A stretch of 40,632 nucleotides of DNA from Phycisphaerae bacterium (GTDB lineage: Bacteria > Planctomycetota > Phycisphaerae > Phycisphaerales > SM1A02). The DNA lies in assembly GCA_018656645.1 (NCBI GenBank), contig JABHZL010000040.1, positions 1-40,632 of the forward strand, given 5' to 3'. The notes under the pieces are model-generated. The model was not told where the DNA came from and made no database searches. It saw nothing but the letters and a program-made list of their open reading frames with translations. The position numbers and the translations under genes were made by a program. Shown in pieces: positions 32,135-40,632 of this stretch; within the stretch, counting starts at the first letter, position 1, and every line of letters begins with the position of its first letter.

Positions 32135-32902
32135 TTACATCGTCCCCTCAACAGATAAGTCCGTAATTGTTGCTCGCCAAACGCTTGCAAAACCGATTGT
32201 GAAAAACGCAAGACCAATCGTATATGGTCCTACCTCGACTCTCGATGTAGCAAAACCCATGATGATTGAAATAATTCCAAGAAAGAAAACTTTTGGTAGT
32301 AATGCTTTTACAACATCCTTTTCTAAACACTGAGCCCAAAAGGAAATAATCATCAATAGCACCACTGCGGTCAAAAGTAATCCTATGCACAATGAAAATG
32401 GCGCATAACTCACCTGATATGTCTTCCAAATATACAGCCACATTACTGCGCTTGAACCAACAGTTCCAATAATTGCAACGGGGCATAACACAAACCACGT
32501 TATCGTTTTCGAGAAAAGTGTGTCAATTTTTTTTCGCAGGTTTTGCAACTGCGGCATCGAGAGGGATCCCATCCAACTTGCAGCAGCAATTACACCGAGC
32601 ATGCTTGCGAATAAATCTGCAAAACTAAACGGGCGATCAAGGGGTAACATTGCTTGGGTTACTTCGTCAACAAGCGACCAAAGAAGGAATAACAAGAGTG
32701 TTATTCTTTTTTGTTTCACCCATCCCGCGCACCAAAACAACATCGCCAAGACGCCAAACGAAACAAAGTGGAATAATTTGTCTGGGGAAACAAACGTTTG
32801 GGTTTCGGACTCCTGCATTGCGGGTGTGTGCGTTGCAACCGTAACAACAACCAACCAAATACAAAACGCAATTTTCCAGTGTAACTGCGTTCTGCTATTC
32901 AT
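32135..32902 (-). CDS. VanZ-like membrane protein
   Basis: Membrane protein of 255 residues. The first half carries the VanZ signature: PDKLFHFVSFGVLAMLFWCA, then SLVDEVTQAMLPLDRPFSFAD with the DExxQ and FxxxD positions. The second half adds about four helices (WFVLCPVAIIGTVGSSAVMWL, LCIGLLLTAVVLLMIISFW, VFFLGIISIIMGFA, TIGLAFFTIGFASV) that are not part of VanZ and are unknown to me. VanZ homologues affect glycopeptide or lipoglycopeptide resistance in some Gram-positive bacteria, but most are of unknown role. ATG 32902 overlaps the parA 3' end by eight bases, and murJ follows, so a cell-envelope role is plausible. Confidence 0.75.
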   Translation of the reverse strand: MNSRTQLHWKIAFCIWLVVVTVATHTPAMQESETQTFVSPDKLFHFVSFGVLAMLFWCAGWVKQKRITLLLFLLWSLVDEVTQAMLPLDRPFSFADLFASMLGVIAAASWMGSLSMPQLQNLRKKIDTLFSKTITWFVLCPVAIIGTVGSSAVMWLYIWKTYQVSYAPFSLCIGLLLTAVVLLMIISFWAQCLEKDVVKALLPKVFFLGIISIIMGFATSRVEVGPYTIGLAFFTIGFASVWRATITDLSVEGTM

Positions 32903-33737
32903 TGCCAAGTGGTTGTGGTTCAGGCTCTTCAACAGATTGTGTATTTTGCATTTCGCAAGCCACAACGCTTTCGGCTAGTTTTTTGTAATCTTGCGCACCC
33001 GCGCAGTCTGGCTCGTAATCAAAAATTGTTTGACCAAAACTTGGCGCTTCTGCAAGTTTGACGTTACGGCGAATTGGTGGATCTAAAATAACACAGTTTT
33101 TCCAAGGCACATCGTTTTCACGAGATGAATCAAAGAAACCCTGCAAATCATCAACTACTTCGCGAGCAAGTTTTGTGTTTCGCTCGTGCATACAAAGCAC
33201 AACACCGCTCACACGAAGTTTAGGGTTTAGCCCGCCAACGAGCATTTGCACTGTTTCGAACAAACGGCTCACTCCTTGCAAAGCAAGGAAGTGTGTTTGC
33301 ATTGGGACGATCAATTCTTCGGCTGCTGCAAGCGCGTTGATTGTTAACAGGCCAAGGCTTGGCGGGCAGTCGATAATCACAAAATCATATTCGTGTAAGA
33401 CTGGGGCAAGTTTTTTTGCAAGCAGATCGTGCCGATCTGTTTTTGAAACAAGTTCAGATTCAGCAGCGGCAAGGTCGACTTCGCTTGTAACAAGGTCAAT
33501 TCTTTTTCGTGCTTTAATACGAGCATCTGTAATTGGAACCTCGTCATCAATGAGCAAGTCATAGACTGAAGTCGCTGCATCCTCCACACCAAAGTGCAAG
33601 CCAAGGTGGGTTTGAGGATCGAGATCGATCACCAAAATCCGTTTCCCCATTTCAGCAAGCGCTGCAGCAAGGTTCACCGTCGTGGTCGTTTTACCAACGC
33701 CCCCCTTCTGATTCAAAATTGCAATTACTCTCGTCAC
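32895..33737 (-). CDS. ParA/Soj-type ATPase without adjacent parB
   Basis: Cytoplasmic deviant Walker ATPase of 280 residues. The motif KGGVGKTT (11-18) has the signature first Lys, followed by VIDLDPQ and the switch DCPPSLG; a QTHFLALQG segment and NVKLAEAPSFG close the domain. These match chromosomal ParA/Soj proteins that bind DNA non-specifically and move ParB-parS complexes or other cargo. Between recO and a VanZ-like gene it has no ParB neighbour, whereas true chromosomal parA is normally next to parB, often by rsmG/mnmG. It could be the main ParA with parB elsewhere, or a positioning ATPase for another cargo. A 20-residue acidic tail (VEEPEPQPLGNE) ends it. Confidence 0.88.
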   Translation of the reverse strand: MTRVIAILNQKGGVGKTTTTVNLAAALAEMGKRILVIDLDPQTHLGLHFGVEDAATSVYDLLIDDEVPITDARIKARKRIDLVTSEVDLAAAESELVSKTDRHDLLAKKLAPVLHEYDFVIIDCPPSLGLLTINALAAAEELIVPMQTHFLALQGVSRLFETVQMLVGGLNPKLRVSGVVLCMHERNTKLAREVVDDLQGFFDSSRENDVPWKNCVILDPPIRRNVKLAEAPSFGQTIFDYEPDCAGAQDYKKLAESVVACEMQNTQSVEEPEPQPLGNE

Positions 33738-33760
33738 ACTGTGAAGTATAACTGCCTCGT

Positions 33761-33789
33761 AAATAAACTACCTACGAGATAGTTTATTT
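33761..33789 (-). terminator. Hairpin at the recO-parA junction
   Basis: AAATAAACTA pairs perfectly over ten bases with TAGTTTATTT around a nine-base loop. It spans the recO stop codon and lies 24 bases before parA. It may end or attenuate the lpdA-recO transcript. Its left part carries the 14-mer aaactacctacgag also found at 4306-4319. Confidence 0.5.
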
Positions 33790-34497
33790 GTTCCACATCC
33801 AGCGCATAGCGGAGGTTTCTTTGCCAATGAGATCTCGGAGATAATGTGCCAAAAGGCGGTTCGCGCGTTCCATCGCTTTGGGTTCGACGGGCTGCATGTT
33901 CTGATTATTACTAAGCATTTGCAACAAATCAATCGTTTCGCGGCGAACTCGGACTCGATCTACTTCACCAGTGTCGGGAACCACGCCCCCTGTTATAGAA
34001 CTAAATGCAAGAATTTCATCCCCATCGCAATCATGATTCACAAGATTTGGCTTGTAGCCTGTTTCAACTAACAGTGTCCATTGGAATTGTAAAAGTGGCC
34101 AATCAATATCGTGTCCATCATCGACACGATCTAATGTCACACAAAGGGCATCAAATACTTTTTCATGCGGATCGTGATCAGTAATCAACCTGCCAACAAG
34201 GTCTATTGCGTAGATCGCTGCCTTATTCACCTGCAAATCATTTCGTACTTGCCACCACACTTGTTCAAGTCGCCACTCTGTTAGCAGAGCAAGATCTGTT
34301 GTTGGTTTAATTCGCGCAACAATATTTCCACGCGTTGCAGGATCGAAGCCACCGGAGAAGGAACCCTTGTCACGTTTAGATCCTTTTGCTAACCCACGAA
34401 TAATCCCGTGCTCTCTTGTCAACAAACTTACTGTTTGACTGGTTTCAGAAAAATCCCAGCACCGCAAGCAAATTGCTGTGTCAGAAAGAATCGCCAT
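33784..34497 (-). CDS. recO: DNA repair protein RecO
   Basis: Protein of 237 residues. The N-terminal OB fold (AICLRCWDFSETSQTVSLLT, REHGIIRGLAKGSKRDKGSFSGGFDP) is characteristic, followed by a helical part (RRETIDLLQMLSNNQ, RANRLLAHYLRDLIGKE). RecO anneals SSB-coated single strands and loads RecA with RecR. The four-Cys zinc finger seen in many RecO proteins is absent; only one Cys remains in the NHDCDGDE region. ATG 34497 follows the M16 peptidase stop by three bases; a TTG just upstream is ignored. Confidence 0.88.
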   Translation of the reverse strand: MAILSDTAICLRCWDFSETSQTVSLLTREHGIIRGLAKGSKRDKGSFSGGFDPATRGNIVARIKPTTDLALLTEWRLEQVWWQVRNDLQVNKAAIYAIDLVGRLITDHDPHEKVFDALCVTLDRVDDGHDIDWPLLQFQWTLLVETGYKPNLVNHDCDGDEILAFSSITGGVVPDTGEVDRVRVRRETIDLLQMLSNNQNMQPVEPKAMERANRLLAHYLRDLIGKETSAMRWMWNK

Positions 34498-34500
34498 CAA

Positions 34501-35718
34501 TTAGCTTTTCGTGGATGCAACAAGAAGTGGTTCCCATGGAAATGCTTCTGCTGCTTCTTTTAAATTACTAAGGGTGAGTGATTCTAATTTCTGCAACTCT
34601 TCTTCAAGTGAACTATACACACCAGTTGTTGTTAGCAAACTGCCAAGCCTTTGCATCCGGCCTGCGGGAAGTTCAGACCCAACCGCTGCTGCAGTTGCAG
34701 CTTTTGCAACTACGCGCGTAAGGTCCGCTTCTGTAAGAGCAGATGTAATATTAGACAGTTCCTCTTGTAAAATTTCAGTAACTTGGGATGCGTTTTCTGG
34801 CGCACACACCGCGTACGCCAACTGTTCACCATATCCGTCACTCGGGTCGACGCTTGCGCCAGCTTCTTCTGCAAGCCCTTTATCAACCAAAGACCAATAC
34901 AAACGAGATCCATCGCCACCTCCAAGAATTGAAGCAAGTGCGGCAGATGCGTACCGAAGTTCATCTTGTGCAGTCACGCCTTGCATTGCCATAATGACGT
35001 AATGTTGGCGAAGGTCGGGAATAACAACCTCGCAATTACCTGCGTTTCGTGCAACATGCACAGGACCGCGTGTTGCGCCAGTTTTTTCCCACGTGCCACT
35101 TTGGGATGAAACAGTTTCAACCATCGCGTCAAAATCTATGTTTCCCGTCATTGCAACAATTGTGTTGTCTGCGCTATATCTGTGATCAAAATATGCTTGC
35201 ATAGAATCGCGCTGCATGTTTTGAATTGTTTCCGGTGTTCCAAGAACTCGAAAACCAAGCGGGTGATCGCCGTAGTACCGCTCCATTGCCTGTTCGTACA
35301 ACACCCAAAATGGTTGGTCGTCATACATTGCAATTTCTTCAAGAATCACATTTTTTTCTGCATCGAAATCTTCTTGTCGAAGGGCCGGTCTTAAAATATC
35401 AGCAAGAATGTCATGTACTTCAACAATTGATTCTGGCAACGATGCACCCCAAAATGCAGTCATTTCACTTGATGTAAATGCGTTGTGCTGCGCACCAAGA
35501 TCGTCGAACGCCAAATCCACTTGCTCTGCACTGCGCGAATCTGTCCCCTTGAACATCATGTGTTCAAGAAAATGACTTACGCCCATAAGTGGAGCTTCTT
35601 CATCACGTGCACCCGTCTTTACAAAAAAACCAATGGCTGCACTTGCGGCACTCTCTGATACCTCGGCAACTAGGCGAAGCCCATTATCAAGTGTTGTTTC
35701 TTTGTAAACTGAGCTCAA
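34501..35718 (-). CDS. M16 family zinc metallopeptidase
   Basis: Peptidase of 405 residues, single-domain-pair size, similar to the bacterial processing-peptidase/YmxG group. The inverted zinc site HFLEH (His49, Glu52, His53) is intact, with the third ligand Glu near residue 127 in EKNVILEEIAMYDD. The C-terminal half (LYWSLVDKGLAEEAGASVDP) is the second M16 domain with its R/Y-type segment weakly visible. It probably degrades peptides in the cytoplasm. The start must be TTG at 35718, overlapping the lpdA stop as TTGA, because the first internal Met lies only four residues before the catalytic His. The overlap implies coupled translation with lpdA. Confidence 0.9.
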   Translation of the reverse strand: MSSVYKETTLDNGLRLVAEVSESAASAAIGFFVKTGARDEEAPLMGVSHFLEHMMFKGTDSRSAEQVDLAFDDLGAQHNAFTSSEMTAFWGASLPESIVEVHDILADILRPALRQEDFDAEKNVILEEIAMYDDQPFWVLYEQAMERYYGDHPLGFRVLGTPETIQNMQRDSMQAYFDHRYSADNTIVAMTGNIDFDAMVETVSSQSGTWEKTGATRGPVHVARNAGNCEVVIPDLRQHYVIMAMQGVTAQDELRYASAALASILGGGDGSRLYWSLVDKGLAEEAGASVDPSDGYGEQLAYAVCAPENASQVTEILQEELSNITSALTEADLTRVVAKAATAAAVGSELPAGRMQRLGSLLTTTGVYSSLEEELQKLESLTLSNLKEAAEAFPWEPLLVASTKS

Positions 35719-37181
35719 TTGTGAATCATTCTTCCTTCCGTTCCCATTGCAGCTTCGTGAATCGATTCTGCCATGGTCGGATGAGCGTGCATTGTCGAAA
35801 TGATATCTTCAACAGTTGCTTCAAGACGAATCGCTAAACCTATTTCAGCAATCAATTCGCTTGCATCTTTTCCAATAATATGCGCGCCCAAAATTTCACC
35901 GTATTTTTTACTTGCAAGCAATTTTACAAATCCATCTGCTGCTCCAACAGCAATCGCTTTGCCGTGCGCTTTTAAAGAATACACACCTTTTGTATATTCG
36001 ATTCCTTCATCTTTAAGCTGCGCTTCTGTTTTACCAATTGAAGCAACCTGTGGGTTTGTATACGTGCAACCTGGAATGGAGCTGTAATCAACGCCAAGGG
36101 TGTGATGACCTGCCATTCGTTCTACACATGTCACTGCTTCTTCTGATGCAACGTGTGCAAGAAGTGGAGGGCCAATAATGTCACCAACAGCATAAATACC
36201 GGGAATGTTGGTTGCGTATGTTGGTTGTACACTTTCCTTTGCATCTGTTTTTATATAACCACGATGCAATTCTAGCCCAAGTGAATCATCGAATAAGCCG
36301 TCTGTTCGTGGTCCAACACCAATTGCAATCAACACCTTCTGCGATTGCACTGAGGTTTCCTTATCGTCTTTCGTAAACGTCACAATTGCGCCGTTTTCAT
36401 TTCGGTCAACTGATTGCACTGCTGAAGATGTATGAATTTTCATCCCCTGCTTTTTGAATGCCCTGAGTGCGTGTTTGCTAACCTCTTCGTCTTCAAGTGG
36501 AAGAATTCGATCTAGCATTTCAACAATTGTGACTTCTGCACCAAAAGCGTTATATACGTATGCGAATTCCATACCAATTGCACCTGAGCCAATCACAACA
36601 ACAGATTCTGGCTTTTCATCAAGTGTCATCGCTTTGGATGAATTCACAATCACTTCTTGATCACATGGAGCGAAAGGGAGTTCACGAGGTTTTGCGCCGG
36701 TCGCAACCATTACTCGATCAGCGGTTATCGTTTCTATAATTTCACTACCGGTACCGTTGTAGTAGTCACCCTTTGGTGAAAGAATTTCAACTTTACAGGG
36801 CGAGCCATTCATTGCACCAGAAACAATGTGTGCATGCCCCTGTACATGTTCAATACCATTTTTCTTGAACAAATAGCCTACACCGTTGTTGAGTTGCTCT
36901 GTTATTTTTCGTGAGCGTCCAATATATGTTTTCCAATCTACGGAGACCTCTTTTGCTGTTATCCCCCAAGAATCTCCGTGATTAACAAGTTCGCTGTACA
37001 TTTCAGCACCGTGTAAAAGTGCTTTTGAGGGAATACACCCCCAGTTCAGGCACACGCCACCTAGCTTGTCCCGATCTACACAAGCAACCTTCATTCCAAG
37101 TTGTGCTCCGCGGATTGCCCCAACATACCCGCCGGGGCCAGCACCAATCACAATTAAATCAAAATGTCGTTGATCGCTCAC
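35715..37181 (-). CDS. lpdA: Dihydrolipoyl dehydrogenase
   Basis: FAD/NAD disulfide oxidoreductase of 488 residues, the E3 subunit of 2-oxo acid dehydrogenase complexes and the glycine cleavage system. FAD motif GAGPGG (13-18), redox-active disulfide GGVCLNWGC with Cys44 and Cys49, NAD motif VVIGSGAIGMEFA, and the C-terminal HAHPTMAESIHEAAM with the His-Glu pair are complete. GTG at 37181 has AGGA seven bases upstream and yields the usual short N-terminus; the longer frame starting at 37250 is rejected. No E1 or E2 gene is in the window. First gene of a run with the M16 peptidase and recO. Confidence 0.94.
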   Translation of the reverse strand: MSDQRHFDLIVIGAGPGGYVGAIRGAQLGMKVACVDRDKLGGVCLNWGCIPSKALLHGAEMYSELVNHGDSWGITAKEVSVDWKTYIGRSRKITEQLNNGVGYLFKKNGIEHVQGHAHIVSGAMNGSPCKVEILSPKGDYYNGTGSEIIETITADRVMVATGAKPRELPFAPCDQEVIVNSSKAMTLDEKPESVVVIGSGAIGMEFAYVYNAFGAEVTIVEMLDRILPLEDEEVSKHALRAFKKQGMKIHTSSAVQSVDRNENGAIVTFTKDDKETSVQSQKVLIAIGVGPRTDGLFDDSLGLELHRGYIKTDAKESVQPTYATNIPGIYAVGDIIGPPLLAHVASEEAVTCVERMAGHHTLGVDYSSIPGCTYTNPQVASIGKTEAQLKDEGIEYTKGVYSLKAHGKAIAVGAADGFVKLLASKKYGEILGAHIIGKDASELIAEIGLAIRLEATVEDIISTMHAHPTMAESIHEAAMGTEGRMIHN

Positions 37182-37306
37182 AAAAGCGTCCTTTCTTTTC
37201 CTAAAAACAAGTACGAGAAGTGGGTATTCTACCAAGCCAAGATACGGCAAGGTTGCTCCGCTACGCGTATCATGCCCAAATTAGGCTTTAACCACAGGAA
37301 GATTTA

Positions 37307-38071
37307 GTGCGAACTGCAATTATTAGCGACATCCATGGAAACCTCGAAGCACTCACGACAGTGCTCGACGATATTGACCAACGTTCTGTTGATCAAATTA
37401 TCTCATTAGGTGATATTCTTGGGTACGGACCCAACCCTAAGCAGTGCGTTGATCTTGTTTCTGCGCGTTGTGAGTGGTCGCTTCTTGGAAACCATGACTA
37501 CGGTGCTCTTTACGAACCGACAAACTTCAATAAAGCTGCCGAAGATGCTGCCTATTGGACGCGTGCTCAATTCGATGCTGAAGAAGATAAAGAAATTGCT
37601 AAAAAACGCTGGGAATTTCTTGGTGGGCTTCGGGTTCGCACGTGCCTTGGGGATTTTCTTTGCGTACATGGAACGCCTCGCAAGCCAATCAATGAATATC
37701 TTTTTCCTGATGATGCGATCAATTCTCCTGTCAAAATGAAGCAAATATTTGATCGAATTCCCAAATACGCAATGTCTGGGCACACGCATGTGCCAGGTAT
37801 TTTTACTGATGAACCTGATTTTTATCCACCTGATGATCTTGATGAATTTTCATTCCAATACACAGATGATGACCACTTCATCATCAATCCTGGCTCAGTT
37901 GGGCAACCCCGTGATTTCAATCCACGGAGCAGTTACGCAATTCTTGATGACGAAAAATTTGCGGTTGAATTTTTCCGCCTTGATTATGACATCGAAGCCG
38001 TCCGTGAAAAAATTCATGCAATTCCAGAACTCAGTAACTGGCTCGGGGATCGGCTCCTCGAAGGACGGTAA
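37307..38071 (+). CDS. Calcineurin-like metallophosphoesterase
   Basis: Cytoplasmic protein of 254 residues with every metal-binding motif of the YfcE/MJ0936-like group: DIH (Asp8, His10), GD (Asp36), GNHD (61-64), HG (His121) and GHTH (158-161). Such enzymes hydrolyse phosphodiesters; the physiological substrate is not known. The start is GTG 37307, supported by AGGA eight bases upstream. It is transcribed away from lpdA across 125 bp, which contain no gene, and ends 30 bp before yidC. Confidence 0.88.
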   Translation: MRTAIISDIHGNLEALTTVLDDIDQRSVDQIISLGDILGYGPNPKQCVDLVSARCEWSLLGNHDYGALYEPTNFNKAAEDAAYWTRAQFDAEEDKEIAKKRWEFLGGLRVRTCLGDFLCVHGTPRKPINEYLFPDDAINSPVKMKQIFDRIPKYAMSGHTHVPGIFTDEPDFYPPDDLDEFSFQYTDDDHFIINPGSVGQPRDFNPRSSYAILDDEKFAVEFFRLDYDIEAVREKIHAIPELSNWLGDRLLEGR

Positions 38072-38101
38072 ATAAATCCCTTTCTATAGAAGAAACGCAC
38101 T

Positions 38102-40303
38102 ATGACGAAGCAAGCAAAACGTCGTTTGATTCCCCTTATCGTAACGGTCGCTGCAGCAGGCGTTCTTGCTGCTGTTATTTTTGGTCCAGGCAAACCTAAG
38201 CCTACTGCTGAGGAAACTATCACTCCTCCTGCAGAAGTTGCTACAAAAGCAGAAAAACCCGTTCAGGATGCAATAACAACTGTTTCTAAGCCTGAACCAA
38301 CTTTTGACCCGAAAATCGAAGCTGAGCCCGAGGTGAAGTCAAAGCCCGTAACCGGGAAACTATCCCTTCTTCTATATAAAGATGAAACAACTCCTACACC
38401 TCTTGGATCATTGGGAGATGTAGAAGCAGCAAAAATGAAAGTTTCGTTCACTCGGGCTGGTGCGGGTATCAGTTCAATTCGTTTTTCTAATATTTTTGAA
38501 ACGGTTGACGGCAAACTTGCGTGGAATAAATATCGATCTGATGGCGGTGAGCAGCCACCTATCGATGACATGTACTTACTTTCGACAACCCACGAACTTG
38601 CATACAACACAGATCTGGGTGTGCAAACTGCAGCTATTTCAGTTCTTGGCGCAAGTCAAATTATTATCAACAATGAACTCCTTCACCTTACATCACCAAC
38701 TGTATGGAACGTTACGGGTACAGGAAGTTTTGAAGCAACGGTCGTTGATGAAACGAACAACGTAGTTGCAAAAATTACACGTGTGTGGACAATGGACAAT
38801 GATTTCGGTTTACTCCTTGATCAAAAAGTACAGAACCTAACTACTTCAAAACTTGAAGTTGAGTGGTTGCAGTATGGACCCCCTAGTCTTCGTGTTGACC
38901 GATCGCGTTACATGGATCGTCGCCGTTTCCGTTTTGGTTGGGAACTCAGTGATGAATATGACCCAAACCAAGCAGCTCCAATTCAATCAAGTGATTTTTT
39001 ATATGAATATGCAGACGCAGCAAAAGTTGGAAGCGAACCGCTTTGGCCAACACCTGAAACCACAGAAGACGGTTTAAAACTTTCTTGGTTTGCTTCAACT
39101 AATAGGTATTTTGCGATAGCGGTGTTTCCAAACCTTGGGGAAAACAGAAACGATTCAAGGCTCCTTAAAAACACTGTTCAAGTGATTACCGCGCAAACTT
39201 CCGGCGTCGATGATAAGGAATTTATATTAACTGCACTTTGGGCTCCAAAGAAAACAATTGAAGCGTCAGGTACGCTTGATTTAACAATGGGTGTATACGC
39301 AGGACCGCTCAAGCGTTCCATTCTTGATAATGATCAACCCTATGTTTCCCTGTCTATGCGTGGCATGGTGCTGTATCAAATGTCGAGCATGTGCGCAATT
39401 TGTACATTCCAATGGCTTGCTGATTTTTTAGCAATGGTCCTCACTACTCTTGACCAGTACGTTGTGTTTGATTGGGGACTTGCAATTATATTATTGGTGC
39501 TAATCGTACGAACACTGCTACACCCTATTACGAAAAAATCACAAGTAAATATGCAACGCTTTGGCAAAGTAATGCAAAATCTGAAGCCAGAGATTGATAA
39601 ATTAAAATCGAAATACCCAAATGATCCCAAAAAAGTGCAAAGCGAACAGATGAAGCTTATGCAAACACATGGAGTCAATCCTTTTCAAATGCTTGGGTGC
39701 TTGCCAATGTTTTTACAAATGCCAATTTGGGTTGCACTTTATGCCCTTTTATATTTTATGTTTGACATTCGCCAAGAGCCTGCTTTCTTTGGCGTGTTTC
39801 AAATGTTTGGAGATTGGCCGTTCCTTGCTGATTTAAGTGCCTCCGACCATTTCTTTGGCGCGTTTGCAGAGCCCAAACAATTTCTCATGTGGAACATGAC
39901 TGGTATCAACTTGTTGCCAATTCTCATGGGTGGTATTTTCTTTGTTCAACAGAAATATATGTCTCCACAAACCGGCGCTGCAATGACATCAGAGCAACAA
40001 TCGCAGCAAAAAATTATGCGAATCATGATGGTCGTGTTATTCCCTGTAATGTTATACAGTGCGCCTTCTGGGTTAACTTTATATATCTTGACTTCAAGTA
40101 CTGTTGGTATTCTTGAAAGCCGACACATCCGTAAACATGTCGATCAAATGGATTTATCACCAAAGGCAGCTCCAGTAGATGCTGTTGGAAAACGTAAAAA
40201 GCCGAAAGACAAGCAGGGTCGGGCGTGGGCAGATGCCATGGAAGCTCGCAAAAAGAAGGTAAAGAACAAGGCTGGTAAACGTTCCTTCAAAAAGAAGGGT
40301 TAG
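38102..40303 (+). CDS. yidC: Membrane protein insertase YidC
   Basis: Inner-membrane insertase of 733 residues, of the long didermic type. A first transmembrane helix (LIPLIVTVAAAGVLAAVIFG), a Pro/Glu/Lys-rich linker (about 28-80), a large periplasmic beta-supersandwich domain (about 90-410) and then the conserved core follow: YVVFDWGLAIILLVLIVRTLLHP with the groove Arg, KSQVNMQRFGKVMQNLKPEI as the cytoplasmic coiled hairpin, NPFQMLGCLPMFLQMPIWVAL, and the final helices with GIFFVQQKYM. The tail is Lys-rich (EARKKKVKNKAGKRSFKKKG), suited to ribosome contact. It is longer than E. coli YidC (548 residues). mnmE follows, the usual yidC-mnmE order. Confidence 0.96.
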   Translation: MTKQAKRRLIPLIVTVAAAGVLAAVIFGPGKPKPTAEETITPPAEVATKAEKPVQDAITTVSKPEPTFDPKIEAEPEVKSKPVTGKLSLLLYKDETTPTPLGSLGDVEAAKMKVSFTRAGAGISSIRFSNIFETVDGKLAWNKYRSDGGEQPPIDDMYLLSTTHELAYNTDLGVQTAAISVLGASQIIINNELLHLTSPTVWNVTGTGSFEATVVDETNNVVAKITRVWTMDNDFGLLLDQKVQNLTTSKLEVEWLQYGPPSLRVDRSRYMDRRRFRFGWELSDEYDPNQAAPIQSSDFLYEYADAAKVGSEPLWPTPETTEDGLKLSWFASTNRYFAIAVFPNLGENRNDSRLLKNTVQVITAQTSGVDDKEFILTALWAPKKTIEASGTLDLTMGVYAGPLKRSILDNDQPYVSLSMRGMVLYQMSSMCAICTFQWLADFLAMVLTTLDQYVVFDWGLAIILLVLIVRTLLHPITKKSQVNMQRFGKVMQNLKPEIDKLKSKYPNDPKKVQSEQMKLMQTHGVNPFQMLGCLPMFLQMPIWVALYALLYFMFDIRQEPAFFGVFQMFGDWPFLADLSASDHFFGAFAEPKQFLMWNMTGINLLPILMGGIFFVQQKYMSPQTGAAMTSEQQSQQKIMRIMMVVLFPVMLYSAPSGLTLYILTSSTVGILESRHIRKHVDQMDLSPKAAPVDAVGKRKKPKDKQGRAWADAMEARKKKVKNKAGKRSFKKKG

Positions 40304-40315
40304 GTTCACGGAATT

Positions 40316-40632
40316 TTGGATCTTGACTCAACCATTGTTTCAATTAGTTCTGCTCAGGGCTATGCAAAAAAGTCGCTAGTTCGCATAAGTGGCTCTGGTG
40401 CCAAACATGGCATACTTAAATTAGGCCTCAAGCCAGAGTTTGGATCCATTGTCAGCGGGTATATCAATATTGAAAATAACAAACTTCCGGTTCTTGTTGG
40501 TGCTTTTCCAAAACATGCGTCGTACACGGGAGACGATCTTGTTGAAATTCAATTCACAGGGAATCCCCACCTTGCAAGAAGATTGGTTTCTTTATGTATA
40601 GAGGTCACAAATGGCCGCGAAGCAACGGCTGG
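40316..40632 (+). CDS. mnmE: tRNA modification GTPase MnmE, N-terminal fragment
   Basis: The first 105 codons of a gene that runs off the window. The reading frame gives LDLDSTIVSISSAQGYAKK, then SLVRISGSGA and KHASYTGDDLVEIQFTGNPHLARRL, matching the TrmE N-terminal folate-binding domain (DTI.a.at..g....iVRiSG; R.yTGED.vEi..HG). With MnmG it modifies U34 of several tRNAs. The likely start is TTG 40316 with GGA just upstream, 12 bases after the yidC stop; no ATG or GTG fits. The domain keeps YTGDD where YTGED is common and lacks the usual His of the ChG motif. Confidence 0.88.
   Translation, partial: MDLDSTIVSISSAQGYAKKSLVRISGSGAKHGILKLGLKPEFGSIVSGYINIENNKLPVLVGAFPKHASYTGDDLVEIQFTGNPHLARRLVSLCIEVTNGREATA

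Overview
The window looks like a core chromosomal region of a member of the Planctomycetota, most likely class Phycisphaerae or a close marine relative. This is an inference from gene content and protein style, since no rRNA gene is present. The clues are a very large signal peptidase I with a long internal insertion, prepilin-like proteins with long soluble domains, a futalosine-pathway menaquinone enzyme, and a PilM/N/O-GspE assembly cluster. A beta-barrel protein with a terminal Phe supports a didermic envelope. Coding density is high, many genes overlap by 4 bases (ATGA, GTGA or TTGA), and base composition looks moderately AT-rich by eye.

Layout, left to right. 1-152: tail of a methylmalonyl-CoA mutase-type gene. 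159-2042 (+): hisS and mqnB, tail to tail with an unknown exported protein on the minus strand. 3768-4304 (+): a DUF456 membrane protein. 4406-8922 (-): pilM-pilN-pilO-PilP/GspC-like-gspE, a type IV pilus or type II secretion inner platform. 9024-11948 (-): a RicT/YaaT-like PSP1 protein and lepB. 12002-13513 (-) der, divergent from gmk and an unknown secreted protein (13596-15826, +). 15893-17787 (-): MoxR ATPase and an outer-membrane barrel. 17864-20876 (-): the classical translation/secretion block tRNA-Thr, tuf, rpmG, tRNA-Trp, secE, nusG, here not followed by rplK. 21109-22125 (-): a prepilin-like protein. 22172-25876 (-): cysS, coaE and rho. 25913-29310: a glycan cassette with a nucleotide-sugar epimerase (+) and three WcaF-type left-handed beta-helix acyltransferase modules (-), one fused to a glycosyltransferase. 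29578-37181 (-): lpdA, an M16 peptidase, recO, an orphan parA, a VanZ-like protein, murJ and a second prepilin-like protein. 37307-40632 (+): a metallophosphoesterase, yidC and the start of mnmE.

Most genes are housekeeping: translation (hisS, cysS, tuf, rpmG, two tRNAs, der), transcription (nusG, rho), envelope and secretion (secE, yidC, lepB, murJ, pil genes), and cofactors or nucleotides (coaE, mqnB, gmk, lpdA). I found no CRISPR array, prophage, transposon or toxin-antitoxin pair.

The least ordinary signals are: three tandem palindromes about 31 bp apart at 29477-29561; the acyltransferase/glycosyltransferase cassette whose fused acyltransferase domain has lost its expected catalytic His; closely related in-frame 9-bp repeats in two unrelated regulators (the RicT-like protein and NusG); a terminator hairpin whose T-tract merges into a perfect -10 box ahead of tRNA-Thr/tuf; and an L33 protein with half of each zinc knuckle. 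No clearly new defence or catalytic system is visible. Start codons were moved from the longest frame wherever overlap with a neighbour, a ribosome-binding site or family alignment argued for it.
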